Part shown: positions 1 through 6,356 of the stretch, one piece after another
Layout: each line of letters begins with the position of its first letter
Numbering within the stretch: position 1 is the stretch's first letter
Assembly: GCA_003542955.1 (NCBI GenBank)
Contig: DPJP01000004.1
Coordinates: 3,020-9,689, forward strand
Source: Armatimonadota bacterium
GTDB lineage: Bacteria; Armatimonadota; Zipacnadia; Zipacnadales; UBA11051
Direction of reading: 5' to 3'
DNA: 6,670 nucleotides
Position numbers and translations under genes: made by a program
Notes under the pieces: model-generated
Told to the model about the DNA's origin: nothing
The model's input: only the letters and a program-made list of their open reading frames with translations
Database searches by the model: none

Positions 1-2384
1 GTGGTGAAGAACGGCTCGAAGATGTGGGGCAGATGCTCGGGCGCGATGCCGATGCCGGTATCGGTGACACCAATGGCAACGCATTCGCCGGCGCGCCCGT
101 GGAGGCGACGGGTGCTCACGGTGAGCACGCCACCGTTGGGCATGGCGTGGCAGGCATTGATAACCAGGTTCAGCAGCACCTGTTCGAGTTGGCCGGGGTC
201 AACGTATATGCGGCCGACATCGGCGCCGTAGTCGCGCTCGACGATAACGTCGGCGTTGGCGATTGCGCGCGCGGCCATTGCCAGCGCGGCCTCGACGAGG
301 TCCTCGACTACTGTGGGCGTGCGCCTGGGCTCCTGAGGCCTGGCAAAGCGCGTGAGGTTCTGGCAGATGTCCGCCCCCCGGGCACAGCTCTTCAGCACAA
401 CATCAATGAGCTTCTCGACCTGCTGGCTGTCGCCGGTGCGCTGGGCCAACTGGGCGCGTCCGCTCATTGCCGCGAGCACGTTGTTGAACTCGTGGGCGAC
501 ACCGGCGGCGAGTTGACCGACGACGGCCAGCCGTTGAGCCTGCTCCGCCTGCACGCGGTCGGATGTGTCCCTGGCGATGCCGCGGAAGCCGGCCGGTTCG
601 CCGCCGCCGTTGCTGATTGCCGCCGAGTGGAGTTCGCAGGGCGCGGTTGACCCGTCCCGTCTGCGAAGCACGTACTCGCCGACCGTGGATGTGCCGGTTT
701 CGGCGGCCTGCTTCAGACCCGCGCGCGCGGCGTCGAACTGCTCGGGGCTGAGTATGTCGCGGAGGTTGATGCCGGTCGCCAGATCATCCTCGGCGCATCC
801 GAACAGCTCGAGGCCGGCGCGGTTGAGGTAGGTGAGCCTGAGGTCGGCATCCGCCTCGTAGACCGCGTCGGGCAGGAGCGCGGTCATCTCGCGGAACTGG
901 CGCTCACTCTGCTCGAGTGCCCGCTGGGCGGCGTTGAACTCCGTGAGGTCGGTCACGACGGAGAAGCTGCCGATGTAGGCGCCCCGCTCGTTGAAGAGCG
1001 GAGCGACGGACATCTGTGTGGGCACCTCGTGGCCGTCGGCCGCGCGCCAACTGATCTGATAGTGGCCGATCTGGCCCTGCCGCAGCCGCGCCCGCTCGCT
1101 CCGGAGCCGGCCATCACTGATGTCGATGTAGAACTCGGCGGCCTCGTGCCCCAGAAGCCGGTTGGGCGCATAGCCGGTCATCTCGATGAAGCGCCGATTG
1201 ACATAGGTGAGCACGCCGTCCTCGTCCAGGATCGCGAGCCCCTCGCCCATCGCCTCGACGAGTTGCCGATAGCGCTCCTCACTCTCCCGGAGCGCGCGCT
1301 CGGTGCGCTTGCGTTCGGTGATGTCCTCGATGATGGCCATCCCGCCTCTGACTGACCCGTCGACGTCCCTGAGCGGGGCGCCCGAGACACTGACATCGAC
1401 AAAGCCGCCGTCCTTTCTGCGGCGCCGCAACTCGACGCCGTCGAACACCCCGCCTGCGAGGGCTCGCCGGAGCAGTTGCAGGTGGACGTCGTGGAGTTCG
1501 CCGGGGGCCAGTGGGTACGGCTTGCCGTCGACCTCGTCTCCGCTGTAGCCGAACATGCGCTCCGCGGCGTTGTTCCACAGCGTGACACACCCCTCGGCGT
1601 CAAAGGCCACAATGGCCGCCGGAGAAGCCTCGAAGAGCGTCTCGAGGGCCTGGTTGCTCTGTCTGAGCGATGTCTCGACCGCGGCGGCGCGAACGAGGTC
1701 CTCCGCCAGCGAGTGGGCCATCAGGAGCACCAGCCCGAGATAGGCGTATTCGACCAGGTACACCGATGTGTAAAGGCCGCTGTAGACCGCGGCGTCATTG
1801 ACGAAGCCGACGAAGAGCAGCAGGAGCGCGAGCAGCAGGGCGCCGCCCCTGTCGGGCCGTTCGTCCTGTCGGCGCAGGTCCAGCGCAACGCGGAACTGAT
1901 AGCCGAAGACGGCGAGCCCCTGGATGCACAGGAGCAGGCTCAGCCAGTTCGGGGCCATCTCGTGGTAGACGATATGATGCCCGAACGGCAGGTTCACCAG
2001 CTTGACCGAGGGCAGATCGCTCCACGTCCACTGTATGGGGCCAAGCGATGATGCGAGCATGAGCAGGAGGAACACGGCGGTGAGCACTTGGGCTGCCTTG
2101 GTCGACCTGAGCGATGCGTAGTCGACAACGAACCACATGACGGCAATCGCGGACAGCGACAGTGTGAGTGACTGCAGGTGCTGCCAGTACACTCCTCCGT
2201 GCGGGGTGGTCGCGGAGTAGAGCCCGACGCAGAAGAGGTCGTAGGCGCCGATAGCGAAGCAGGCCAGCGAGAAGGTGAGGTCCTCGCGCCGCCCACGCCC
2301 GCGCGCATAGAGCAGACCGTGGTAGGCGGCCTCGTAGAGCGTGATACTGGCGACAACAAGAACCGGGATGGCTTCCGCGCGCAC
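1..2384 (-). CDS. Membrane-bound hybrid-sensing histidine kinase: 7 TM, three PAS domains, HisKA and HATPase (3'-truncated by window)
   Basis: Two-component sensor kinase expected to autophosphorylate on histidine and pass phosphate to a response regulator not present here. Reading the minus strand gives one uninterrupted frame of 794 complete codons. Seven hydrophobic segments lie at about residues 5-27, 36-57, 69-88, 98-117, 146-164, 181-204 and 207-228, the last two flanking an NDAAV..YLVEY stretch. Three PAS domains follow at about 247-357, 372-482 and 497-608, joined by charged helical linkers (ITERKR, then SEERY). The phosphoacceptor box is AAGVAHEFNN with His631, resembling the NtrB-like HPK4 class. 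The ATPase domain shows the N-box NLVINACHAM (739-748), the G1 box DTGIGI (775-780) and the F-box FEPFFT (789-794); the G2 box lies beyond the window. The GTG at 2384 is chosen because GAGAGGGG sits 5 nt upstream; an in-frame GTG at 2399 is an alternative. The signal sensed is unknown. The gene is divergent from the sugar importer. Confidence 0.93.
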   Translation of the reverse strand, partial: MRAEAIPVLVVASITLYEAAYHGLLYARGRGRREDLTFSLACFAIGAYDLFCVGLYSATTPHGGVYWQHLQSLTLSLSAIAVMWFVVDYASLRSTKAAQVLTAVFLLLMLASSLGPIQWTWSDLPSVKLVNLPFGHHIVYHEMAPNWLSLLLCIQGLAVFGYQFRVALDLRRQDERPDRGGALLLALLLLFVGFVNDAAVYSGLYTSVYLVEYAYLGLVLLMAHSLAEDLVRAAAVETSLRQSNQALETLFEASPAAIVAFDAEGCVTLWNNAAERMFGYSGDEVDGKPYPLAPGELHDVHLQLLRRALAGGVFDGVELRRRRKDGGFVDVSVSGAPLRDVDGSVRGGMAIIEDITERKRTERALRESEERYRQLVEAMGEGLAILDEDGVLTYVNRRFIEMTGYAPNRLLGHEAAEFYIDISDGRLRSERARLRQGQIGHYQISWRAADGHEVPTQMSVAPLFNERGAYIGSFSVVTDLTEFNAAQRALEQSERQFREMTALLPDAVYEADADLRLTYLNRAGLELFGCAEDDLATGINLRDILSPEQFDAARAGLKQAAETGTSTVGEYVLRRRDGSTAPCELHSAAISNGGGEPAGFRGIARDTSDRVQAEQAQRLAVVGQLAAGVAHEFNNVLAAMSGRAQLAQRTGDSQQVEKLIDVVLKSCARGADICQNLTRFARPQEPRRTPTVVEDLVEAALAMAARAIANADVIVERDYGADVGRIYVDPGQLEQVLLNLVINACHAMPNGGVLTVSTRRLHGRAGECVAIGVTDTGIGIAPEHLPHIFEPFFT

Positions 2385-2389
2385 TGTTG

Positions 2390-2397
2390 CCCCTCTC
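2390..2397 (-). promoter_or_regulatory. Ribosome binding site of the histidine kinase
   Basis: On the minus strand GAGAGGGG is followed by CAACA and then GTG at 2384. This purine-rich run is the best Shine-Dalgarno match near the N-terminus and decides between the two in-frame GTG codons (2384 and 2399), favouring 2384. Confidence 0.55.
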
Positions 2398-2596
2398 ACA
2401 CCCGTCTTGTAGCCGCCCCGCGGCAGTTGGGCGGAGGCCACGCAGGGCGGCTATTGCGGCGCTGCCCGTTTCCACACTCCTGTTCCGTTGACCTCCCCGT
2501 CGCGGGGGCAGGCCCCTGCAGGATCGATGTCTTCAGATGCCTCCGGCGGCCTGAGCGGGAGGACTCCGCACCCCCGCTGCCGAAAGCTAGCCCATC

Positions 2597-2620
2597 CGGC
2601 GGAGGTTCGCTGCTCCGCCG
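2597..2620 (+). repeat. Inverted repeat, 8-bp perfect arms, 8-nt loop
   Basis: CGGCGGAG (2597-2604) and CTCCGCCG (2613-2620) are exact reverse complements separated by GTTCGCTG. The repeat ends 3 nt before the lacO-like palindrome and 45 nt before the binding-protein ATG. It could form a stable hairpin in a leader transcript, or be a second dyad site for a regulator. No T-run follows, so it does not look like an intrinsic terminator. Confidence 0.5.
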
Positions 2621-2623
2621 CAA

Positions 2624-2635
2624 GTGAGCGCTCAC
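2624..2635. promoter_or_regulatory. Candidate LacI/GalR-family operator, perfect 12-bp palindrome
   Basis: GTGAGCGCTCAC is its own reverse complement and is identical to the central 12 bp of the well-known symmetric (ideal) lac operator, with the central CG step common in LacI/GalR-family sites. The symmetry stops at the flanks (A at 2623, G at 2636). It lies 30 bp before the ATG of the sugar-binding protein, at the place where a repressor would block the promoter or early elongation. Sugar importers of this class are often under LacI-family control. No LacI-family gene lies in the window, so the assignment is an inference from sequence and position. Confidence 0.55.
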
Positions 2636-2650
2636 GCACCGACCCGACCG

Positions 2651-2658
2651 AAGAGGGG
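2651..2658 (+). promoter_or_regulatory. Ribosome binding site of the sugar-binding lipoprotein
   Basis: AAGAGGGG lies 7 nt before the ATG at 2666. It selects this start over the upstream in-frame GTG at 2624, which is part of the palindrome, and over the out-of-frame ATG at 2659. Confidence 0.6.
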
Positions 2659-2665
2659 ATGTGCC

Positions 2666-3721
2666 ATGATCAGACCCGTATGCCTGCCGATGGCAGTTCT
2701 GGTTGCTCTCGTCTGTCTGTGCTCGTGCGCCAGGCAGGCGCCCCCGCCCGACACCACGCAGGGTCCACCTGTTGAGCAGGAGATTGCCGGGGAGCATGCC
2801 GGCGCCGGGCAGTATACGCTCGCCGTGATCCCGAAGGGCACCACACACGAGTTCTGGAAATCCGTGCATGCCGGCGCGGTCAAGGCCGCCCGAGAACTCG
2901 GCTGCGAGATCATCTGGAAGGGCCCGCTGAAGGAAGACGATCGCGACGAGCAGATCAAGATTGTCGAGGACATGACCAGCCGCGGCGTGTCCGGCATCGT
3001 GTTGGCTCCGCTGGACGATACGGCCCTGCGAATGCCGGTGAAGGCCGCGACCGAGAAGGGTGTGCCGGTCGTCATCATCGACTCGGGGCTTCAGAGTGAG
3101 GACTACGTCAGCTTCGTCGCCACCGACAACCGTAACGGTGGCAAGATAGCAGGCGAGAGGATGGCTGAACTCCTCGGCGGCAAGGGCAAGGTCGCAATGC
3201 TGCGGTACGCCGAGGGCTCGGCGAGCACCACGGAGCGGGAGGCCGGCTTCCTCGAGGCGATCGAGGCGGCGGAGGGCATCGAGGTCGTCAGCAGTAACCA
3301 GTACGGTGGCGCGACAACCGAATCGGCCTACAAGGCCGCGGAGAACATGCTCGCTCCGCTCAAGGGCAGCGACGGCACGCTCTCACTCGACGGCATCTTC
3401 TGCCCCAATGAGTCAACCACCTTCGGCATGCTCAGGGCGCTGCAGGACGCCCGCTTCGCGGGCACGGTGAAGTTCATCGGCTTCGACTCATCGGAGAAGC
3501 TCGTACAGGCCATGCGTGACGGCGAGCTGGACGCACTGGTGCTGCAGGACCCGTTGAACATGGGCTACCTCGGGGTCAAGACCATGGTTGAGCACCTGCA
3601 GGGCAGGAGTGTCGAGAAGCGCATCAGTACGGGCGAGACGCTCGTGACGCCGCAGAACATGGATGAACCCGATATGCAGGCATTGCTGATGCCGGACTTC
3701 AAGAGATGGCTGGGCGAGTAG
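2666..3721 (+). CDS. Sugar ABC transporter substrate-binding lipoprotein (RbsB-like, Peripla_BP_4 family)
   Basis: Captures a sugar outside the inner membrane and hands it to the permease encoded downstream. The 351-residue product starts with a short basic N-terminus and hydrophobic core, then LCSC with Cys21 as the likely lipidated residue. A Pro-rich tether (about 22-47) leads into the periplasmic binding protein type I fold. Family landmarks are FW at 63-64, VVIID ending at Asp139, VATDNRNGG (151-159), TEREAGF with Arg191, FCPNE with Asn248, FIGFD with Asp274 and LQDP with Gln294. These match the general RbsB scaffold. By eye, however, the RbsB ribose contacts Asn13 and Arg90 correspond to about His61 and Ser140, so the ligand may not be ribose. 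Signal peptide and lipobox make it longer than soluble E. coli RbsB. It is the first gene of a three-gene operon, preceded by a lacO-like palindrome. Confidence 0.92.
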   Translation: MIRPVCLPMAVLVALVCLCSCARQAPPPDTTQGPPVEQEIAGEHAGAGQYTLAVIPKGTTHEFWKSVHAGAVKAARELGCEIIWKGPLKEDDRDEQIKIVEDMTSRGVSGIVLAPLDDTALRMPVKAATEKGVPVVIIDSGLQSEDYVSFVATDNRNGGKIAGERMAELLGGKGKVAMLRYAEGSASTTEREAGFLEAIEAAEGIEVVSSNQYGGATTESAYKAAENMLAPLKGSDGTLSLDGIFCPNESTTFGMLRALQDARFAGTVKFIGFDSSEKLVQAMRDGELDALVLQDPLNMGYLGVKTMVEHLQGRSVEKRISTGETLVTPQNMDEPDMQALLMPDFKRWLGE

Positions 3722-3729
3722 GGCAAGGT

Positions 3730-5244
3730 ATGGGAGTGGCCGAGCGCCTGCGCATGGAGGGCATCAGTAAGCGCTTTGGCCCGACACAGGCGCTGCTGAA
3801 TGTGGACCTCACCGTGAATCCCGGTGAGGTTCACGCGCTTGTGGGGGAGAACGGGGCGGGCAAGAGCACGCTGATGAAGGTGCTCTCCGGGGCAATCCAG
3901 CCCGATGCCGGAACGATGCCGCTCGAGGGGAGCCCGTTCCGACCGCGCGGGCCGCTCGAGGCGCGCAACGCCGGTGTGGGCATGATCTACCAGGAGCTGT
4001 CGCTGGCTCCGCACCTGAGTGTCGAGGACAACGTCCTGCTGGGAGCCGAGCCCACTAGCTTGGGCTTCGTCAGGCGCGCCGAGGTGCGCGCGCGCGTGCT
4101 CGACGCGCTGGGTCAGTTCGGCGACACCGGTATAGACCCGCGTTCGTCCGTGGGCTCGCTCTCTCCGGCCGAACAGCAGATCGTCGAGATCGCCCGCGCG
4201 GTGGCCGTCGGCTGCCGTGTGCTGGTGCTCGACGAGCCGACCAGCTCGCTGACCGGAGACGATGTCGAGAAGCTGTTCGGGCTGATCGAGCGCCTGCGCG
4301 CACAGGGGCATGCCATCGTCTACATCTCCCACTTCATCGAGGAGGTCAAGCGCATCGCCGATCGCGTGACGGTGTTGCGCGACGGCCTGGTCGCGGGTGA
4401 GGGAGGTGTGGCCGAGTTGAGTACGGATGCCATCATCGAGATGATGGTCGGCCGCGGTATCGGGGCGCTCTACCCGCGCTCTGCGCGCTCCCCGGGTGAG
4501 GTGGTGCTCGAGGTCGATGGGCTGCAGGGGATAGGCAAGCCAACCTCCGCGAGCCTGACACTGCGCCGCGGTGAGGTGCTGGGGATCGCGGGGCTGGTCG
4601 GCTCCGGGCGGACGGAGCTGGTGCGTTGCCTGTTCGGTCTGGACCCGGTGCGCTCGGGCAGGGTGAGGCTGGGCGCGTGGGTCGGGCCTGCCTCACCGGC
4701 GCGCCGCTGGCTGCAGGGGGCGGGGATGCTGAGCGAGGACCGCAAGCGCGAGGGCCTTGCAGTTGGCCTCTCGGTGGCGGACAACCTGACGGCCTCGAGG
4801 CTGACGGGCTTCGGCCCGCTGGGGCTTGTGCTCACGGGCAGGCAGGATGAGGCCGCGCGCCGGTGGATCGAGGCGCTCGGCATCCGCTGCAGGGGACCGC
4901 GCCAGACGGTCAATGCGCTCTCCGGCGGCAACCAGCAGAAGGTCGCGCTCGCCCGGCTGCTGCACCACGATGTTGATGTGCTCCTGCTTGATGAGCCCAC
5001 GCGCGGCATCGACGTTGCCTCCAAGGCGCAGGTGTACGAACTGATCGATCATCTCGCCCGCGGCGAAGCCGGTACTGCGCCGAAGGCGGTGCTGATGGTC
5101 AGCAGCTACCTGCCGGAATTGATGGGCGTCTGCGACCGCATCGGGGTCATGCACCGGGGACGGCTCGGGGCGGCGCGTCCCGTAGTCGAGTTGGATGAGC
5201 ATGCCATCATGCTGGAGGCGACAGGACAGGAGGCGGGCAGTTGA
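3730..5244 (+). CDS. rbsA: Sugar ABC transporter ATP-binding protein, two fused nucleotide-binding domains (RbsA-like)
   Basis: Cytoplasmic ATPase that powers the importer; 504 residues, the usual size for RbsA/MglA/XylG proteins, with two ATPase domains in one chain. Domain 1 has Walker A GENGAGKST (39-47), Q-loop Gln88, a variant signature LSPAEQQ (144-150), Walker B VLVLDEPT (164-171) and switch His201. Domain 2 has a degenerate Walker A, GLVGSGRTE (288-296), with Arg where Lys is expected, SEDRK (335-339), a canonical LSGGNQQKV signature (397-405) and VLLLDEPTRGIDV (417-429). The split degeneracy is normal for the family and implies one main hydrolysis site. The start is ATG 3730, with AGGG at 3720-3723 spaced 6 nt. 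The GTG at 3736 is possible, and the ATG at 3706 would overlap the upstream gene. The gene begins 8 nt after the binding-protein stop. The symbol denotes family, not proven ribose specificity. Confidence 0.95.
   Translation: MGVAERLRMEGISKRFGPTQALLNVDLTVNPGEVHALVGENGAGKSTLMKVLSGAIQPDAGTMPLEGSPFRPRGPLEARNAGVGMIYQELSLAPHLSVEDNVLLGAEPTSLGFVRRAEVRARVLDALGQFGDTGIDPRSSVGSLSPAEQQIVEIARAVAVGCRVLVLDEPTSSLTGDDVEKLFGLIERLRAQGHAIVYISHFIEEVKRIADRVTVLRDGLVAGEGGVAELSTDAIIEMMVGRGIGALYPRSARSPGEVVLEVDGLQGIGKPTSASLTLRRGEVLGIAGLVGSGRTELVRCLFGLDPVRSGRVRLGAWVGPASPARRWLQGAGMLSEDRKREGLAVGLSVADNLTASRLTGFGPLGLVLTGRQDEAARRWIEALGIRCRGPRQTVNALSGGNQQKVALARLLHHDVDVLLLDEPTRGIDVASKAQVYELIDHLARGEAGTAPKAVLMVSSYLPELMGVCDRIGVMHRGRLGAARPVVELDEHAIMLEATGQEAGS
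5228..5233 (+). promoter_or_regulatory. Strong ribosome binding site for the permease, inside the ATPase gene
   Basis: AGGAGG sits 7 nt before the TTG at 5241 and within the last codons of the ATPase gene. This near-perfect Shine-Dalgarno sequence supports the unusual TTG start and the TTGA start/stop overlap. Confidence 0.75.
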
Positions 5245-6245
5245 GCGAGCAGGGAACACCCCGGCCCGAGCACAGCGGCCTCCGGCACACGCTGCTGGCG
5301 TGGCTGAATGTGTTGGGACCAATGGCGGGGCTGCTGGCTATCTACGCGTTGTTCGCGCTGATCGGCCCGCCGAGCTTCTCGAGCACAGGCAATCTCGAGA
5401 CCATCGCGCGGCAGACGGCCATCGTCGGCGCGGCGGCGCTGGGAATGACGCTGATCATGATCCTCGGCGGCATCGACCTCTCCGTGGGCTCCGTGGTTGC
5501 GCTGACCACGGTGGTGATTGCGTGGCTGCTGCAGCATCTGCAGGCGCCCCCGACGCTCGCTGCGCTCGGCGGCATTGCCGCGGGGGCGGCGGCGGGCCTG
5601 GTCAGTGGACTGGTCATCACCCGGCTGAAGGTCGTCCCCTTCATCGTCACACTGGGGATGATGCTGGTGGTGCGCGGGGTGGCGAAGGCCATCGCACACG
5701 AGCAGAAGATCGATGCGCCGCTGTCGTCGCTGCAGAGCCTGCTCGCCTCGCTGCCTCCGGAGAAGCGGCTGATGCTGGTGCCCTCCGGCGTGTGGCTCGT
5801 GATCGCGCTCGCGCTGCTGGTGGCCGGGCTGCTCAAGTACACTCGCCTGGGTCGGCACATCTTCGCCATTGGGTCAAACGAGGCAACCGCGCGGCTCGTT
5901 GGCATTCCGGTGAACGCAGTGAAGCTGCTCACCTATACGCTGGGTGGGGCCTTTTTCGGCCTCGGCGGGCTCATGCTCTTCTCCCGCCTGACCGTCGGCG
6001 ACCCGACGGCGGCGGTGGGGTTGGAGCTTGATGTCATCGCCGCGGTCGTGATCGGCGGAGGGAGTCTCGCCGGTGGTGAAGGCTCGGTGTTCGGCTCGAT
6101 CGTCGGGGCGCTGATCATGAGCGTCATCCGCTCGGGCTGCTCGCAGATGGGGCTCGATAACTGGGTGCAGGAGCTGGTGACAGGCATTGTGATTGTGGTC
6201 GCCGTTGCACTGGATCGGCTGCGGCACCGGACGAACACGCAATAG
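5241..6245 (+). CDS. rbsC: Sugar ABC transporter permease (RbsC-like, BPD_transp_2 family)
   Basis: Integral inner-membrane channel subunit, expected to work as a homodimer with the RbsA-type ATPase and the binding lipoprotein. The 334-residue product is close to the family norm (about 320). It has a hydrophilic N-terminus (1-18) and many hydrophobic segments, for example about 22-41, 60-76, 83-98, 105-126, 131-150, 182-199, 229-248, 263-295 and 309-324. Family motifs are GGIDLSVGSV (76-85), the cytoplasmic coupling loop around TRLGRHIFAIGSNEATA (201-217) and ELDVIAAVVIGGGSLAGG (262-279). The start is TTG 5241, justified by AGGAGG 7 nt upstream and by the overlap with the ATPase stop codon. 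That arrangement points to translational coupling and matched subunit amounts. It is the last gene of the operon on this strand. Substrate is undetermined. Confidence 0.94.
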   Translation: MSEQGTPRPEHSGLRHTLLAWLNVLGPMAGLLAIYALFALIGPPSFSSTGNLETIARQTAIVGAAALGMTLIMILGGIDLSVGSVVALTTVVIAWLLQHLQAPPTLAALGGIAAGAAAGLVSGLVITRLKVVPFIVTLGMMLVVRGVAKAIAHEQKIDAPLSSLQSLLASLPPEKRLMLVPSGVWLVIALALLVAGLLKYTRLGRHIFAIGSNEATARLVGIPVNAVKLLTYTLGGAFFGLGGLMLFSRLTVGDPTAAVGLELDVIAAVVIGGGSLAGGEGSVFGSIVGALIMSVIRSGCSQMGLDNWVQELVTGIVIVVAVALDRLRHRTNTQ

Positions 6246-6356
6246 GCGACAGCGACCTGCCGCGATGGAAGCCGATGGGCTCCGGCGCAGGTGATGGCGC
6301 GTCAGGATGCGGTTGGGGCGGACGGGCCGGATGGGTGCCAGGCCCCTGCTATCGCA
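6246..6356. other. Convergent intergenic gap
   Basis: This 111-bp gap separates the stop codons of the permease (plus) and the acetolactate decarboxylase (minus). Apart from the imperfect hairpin at 6255-6292, I see only a short CAGG-CC-CCTG self-complementary stretch near 6339-6348 and no open frame of interest. Confidence 0.5.
6255..6292. terminator. Possible transcription-terminating hairpin after the permease
   Basis: Outer arms ACCTGC (6255-6260) and GCAGGT (6287-6292) pair exactly. Inner arms GGAAGCC (6267-6273) and GGCTCC (6278-6283) pair with one bulged A. The structure begins 10 nt after the permease stop and lies between convergent genes, where a bidirectional terminator would be useful. 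There is no T-run on either strand, so it is not a classical intrinsic terminator. Confidence 0.3.

Larger units (their letters stand above)
2385..2665. other. Divergent intergenic region between kinase and importer operon
   Basis: This 281-bp gap must contain the promoters for the leftward kinase and the rightward importer operon. I see no convincing -35/-10 pair on either strand: a TTGACC at about 2487 on the plus strand has no matching -10 about 17 nt downstream. Visible structures are an inverted repeat at 2597-2620, a 12-bp palindrome at 2624-2635 and the two ribosome binding sites. A short self-complementary stretch GCAGG-CC-CCTGC lies near 2507-2518. Open frames crossing the gap have no ribosome binding site or recognisable protein features and overlap real genes, so I call no gene here. 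Confidence 0.6.

Noticed and set aside
24..650. Long plus-strand open frame (about 208 codons) opposite the kinase
   Set aside because: It lies antisense to the kinase ATPase and HisKA domains, whose motifs are unmistakable. Long antisense frames are expected in GC-rich DNA, and the product shows no recognisable domain.
1476..2051. Plus-strand open frame opposite the kinase PAS1 and membrane region
   Set aside because: Composition is Gln/Arg/Asp-rich without domain features, with no ribosome binding site; it is a shadow of the kinase.
1795..2475. Minus-strand open frame starting upstream of the kinase in another frame
   Set aside because: The product is Arg/Ala/Pro-rich low-information sequence. 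The kinase frame in the same stretch encodes clean membrane helices and has the better ribosome binding site.
2507..2518. GCAGG-CC-CCTGC self-complementary stretch, with a similar CAGGCCCCTG near 6339
   Set aside because: The stem is 5 bp and composition-driven. Two loose copies in GC-rich DNA are not enough to call a repeat family.
2487..2520. TTGACC as a possible -35 promoter element
   Set aside because: No -10-like hexamer at 16-18 nt spacing; the following sequence is C/G-rich, so I do not call a promoter.
2396..2869. Minus-strand open frame covering the divergent gap and the start of the binding protein
   Set aside because: It overlaps the lipoprotein signal sequence antisense, has no recognisable domain and would obstruct the operator region.
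3565..4332. Minus-strand open frame opposite the ATPase gene
   Set aside because: Antisense to Walker A, Walker B and signature motifs of a clear ABC ATPase; no independent support.
5106..5858. Minus-strand 250-codon frame opposite the permease
   Set aside because: Rich in Gln, His and Arg, the typical antisense image of Leu/Ala/Val-rich membrane protein codons.
5195..6031. Plus-strand out-of-frame reading frame of 278 codons over the permease
   Set aside because: Arg/Ala/Gly/His-rich with no hydrophobic segments. The permease frame carries the family motifs and the AGGAGG site.
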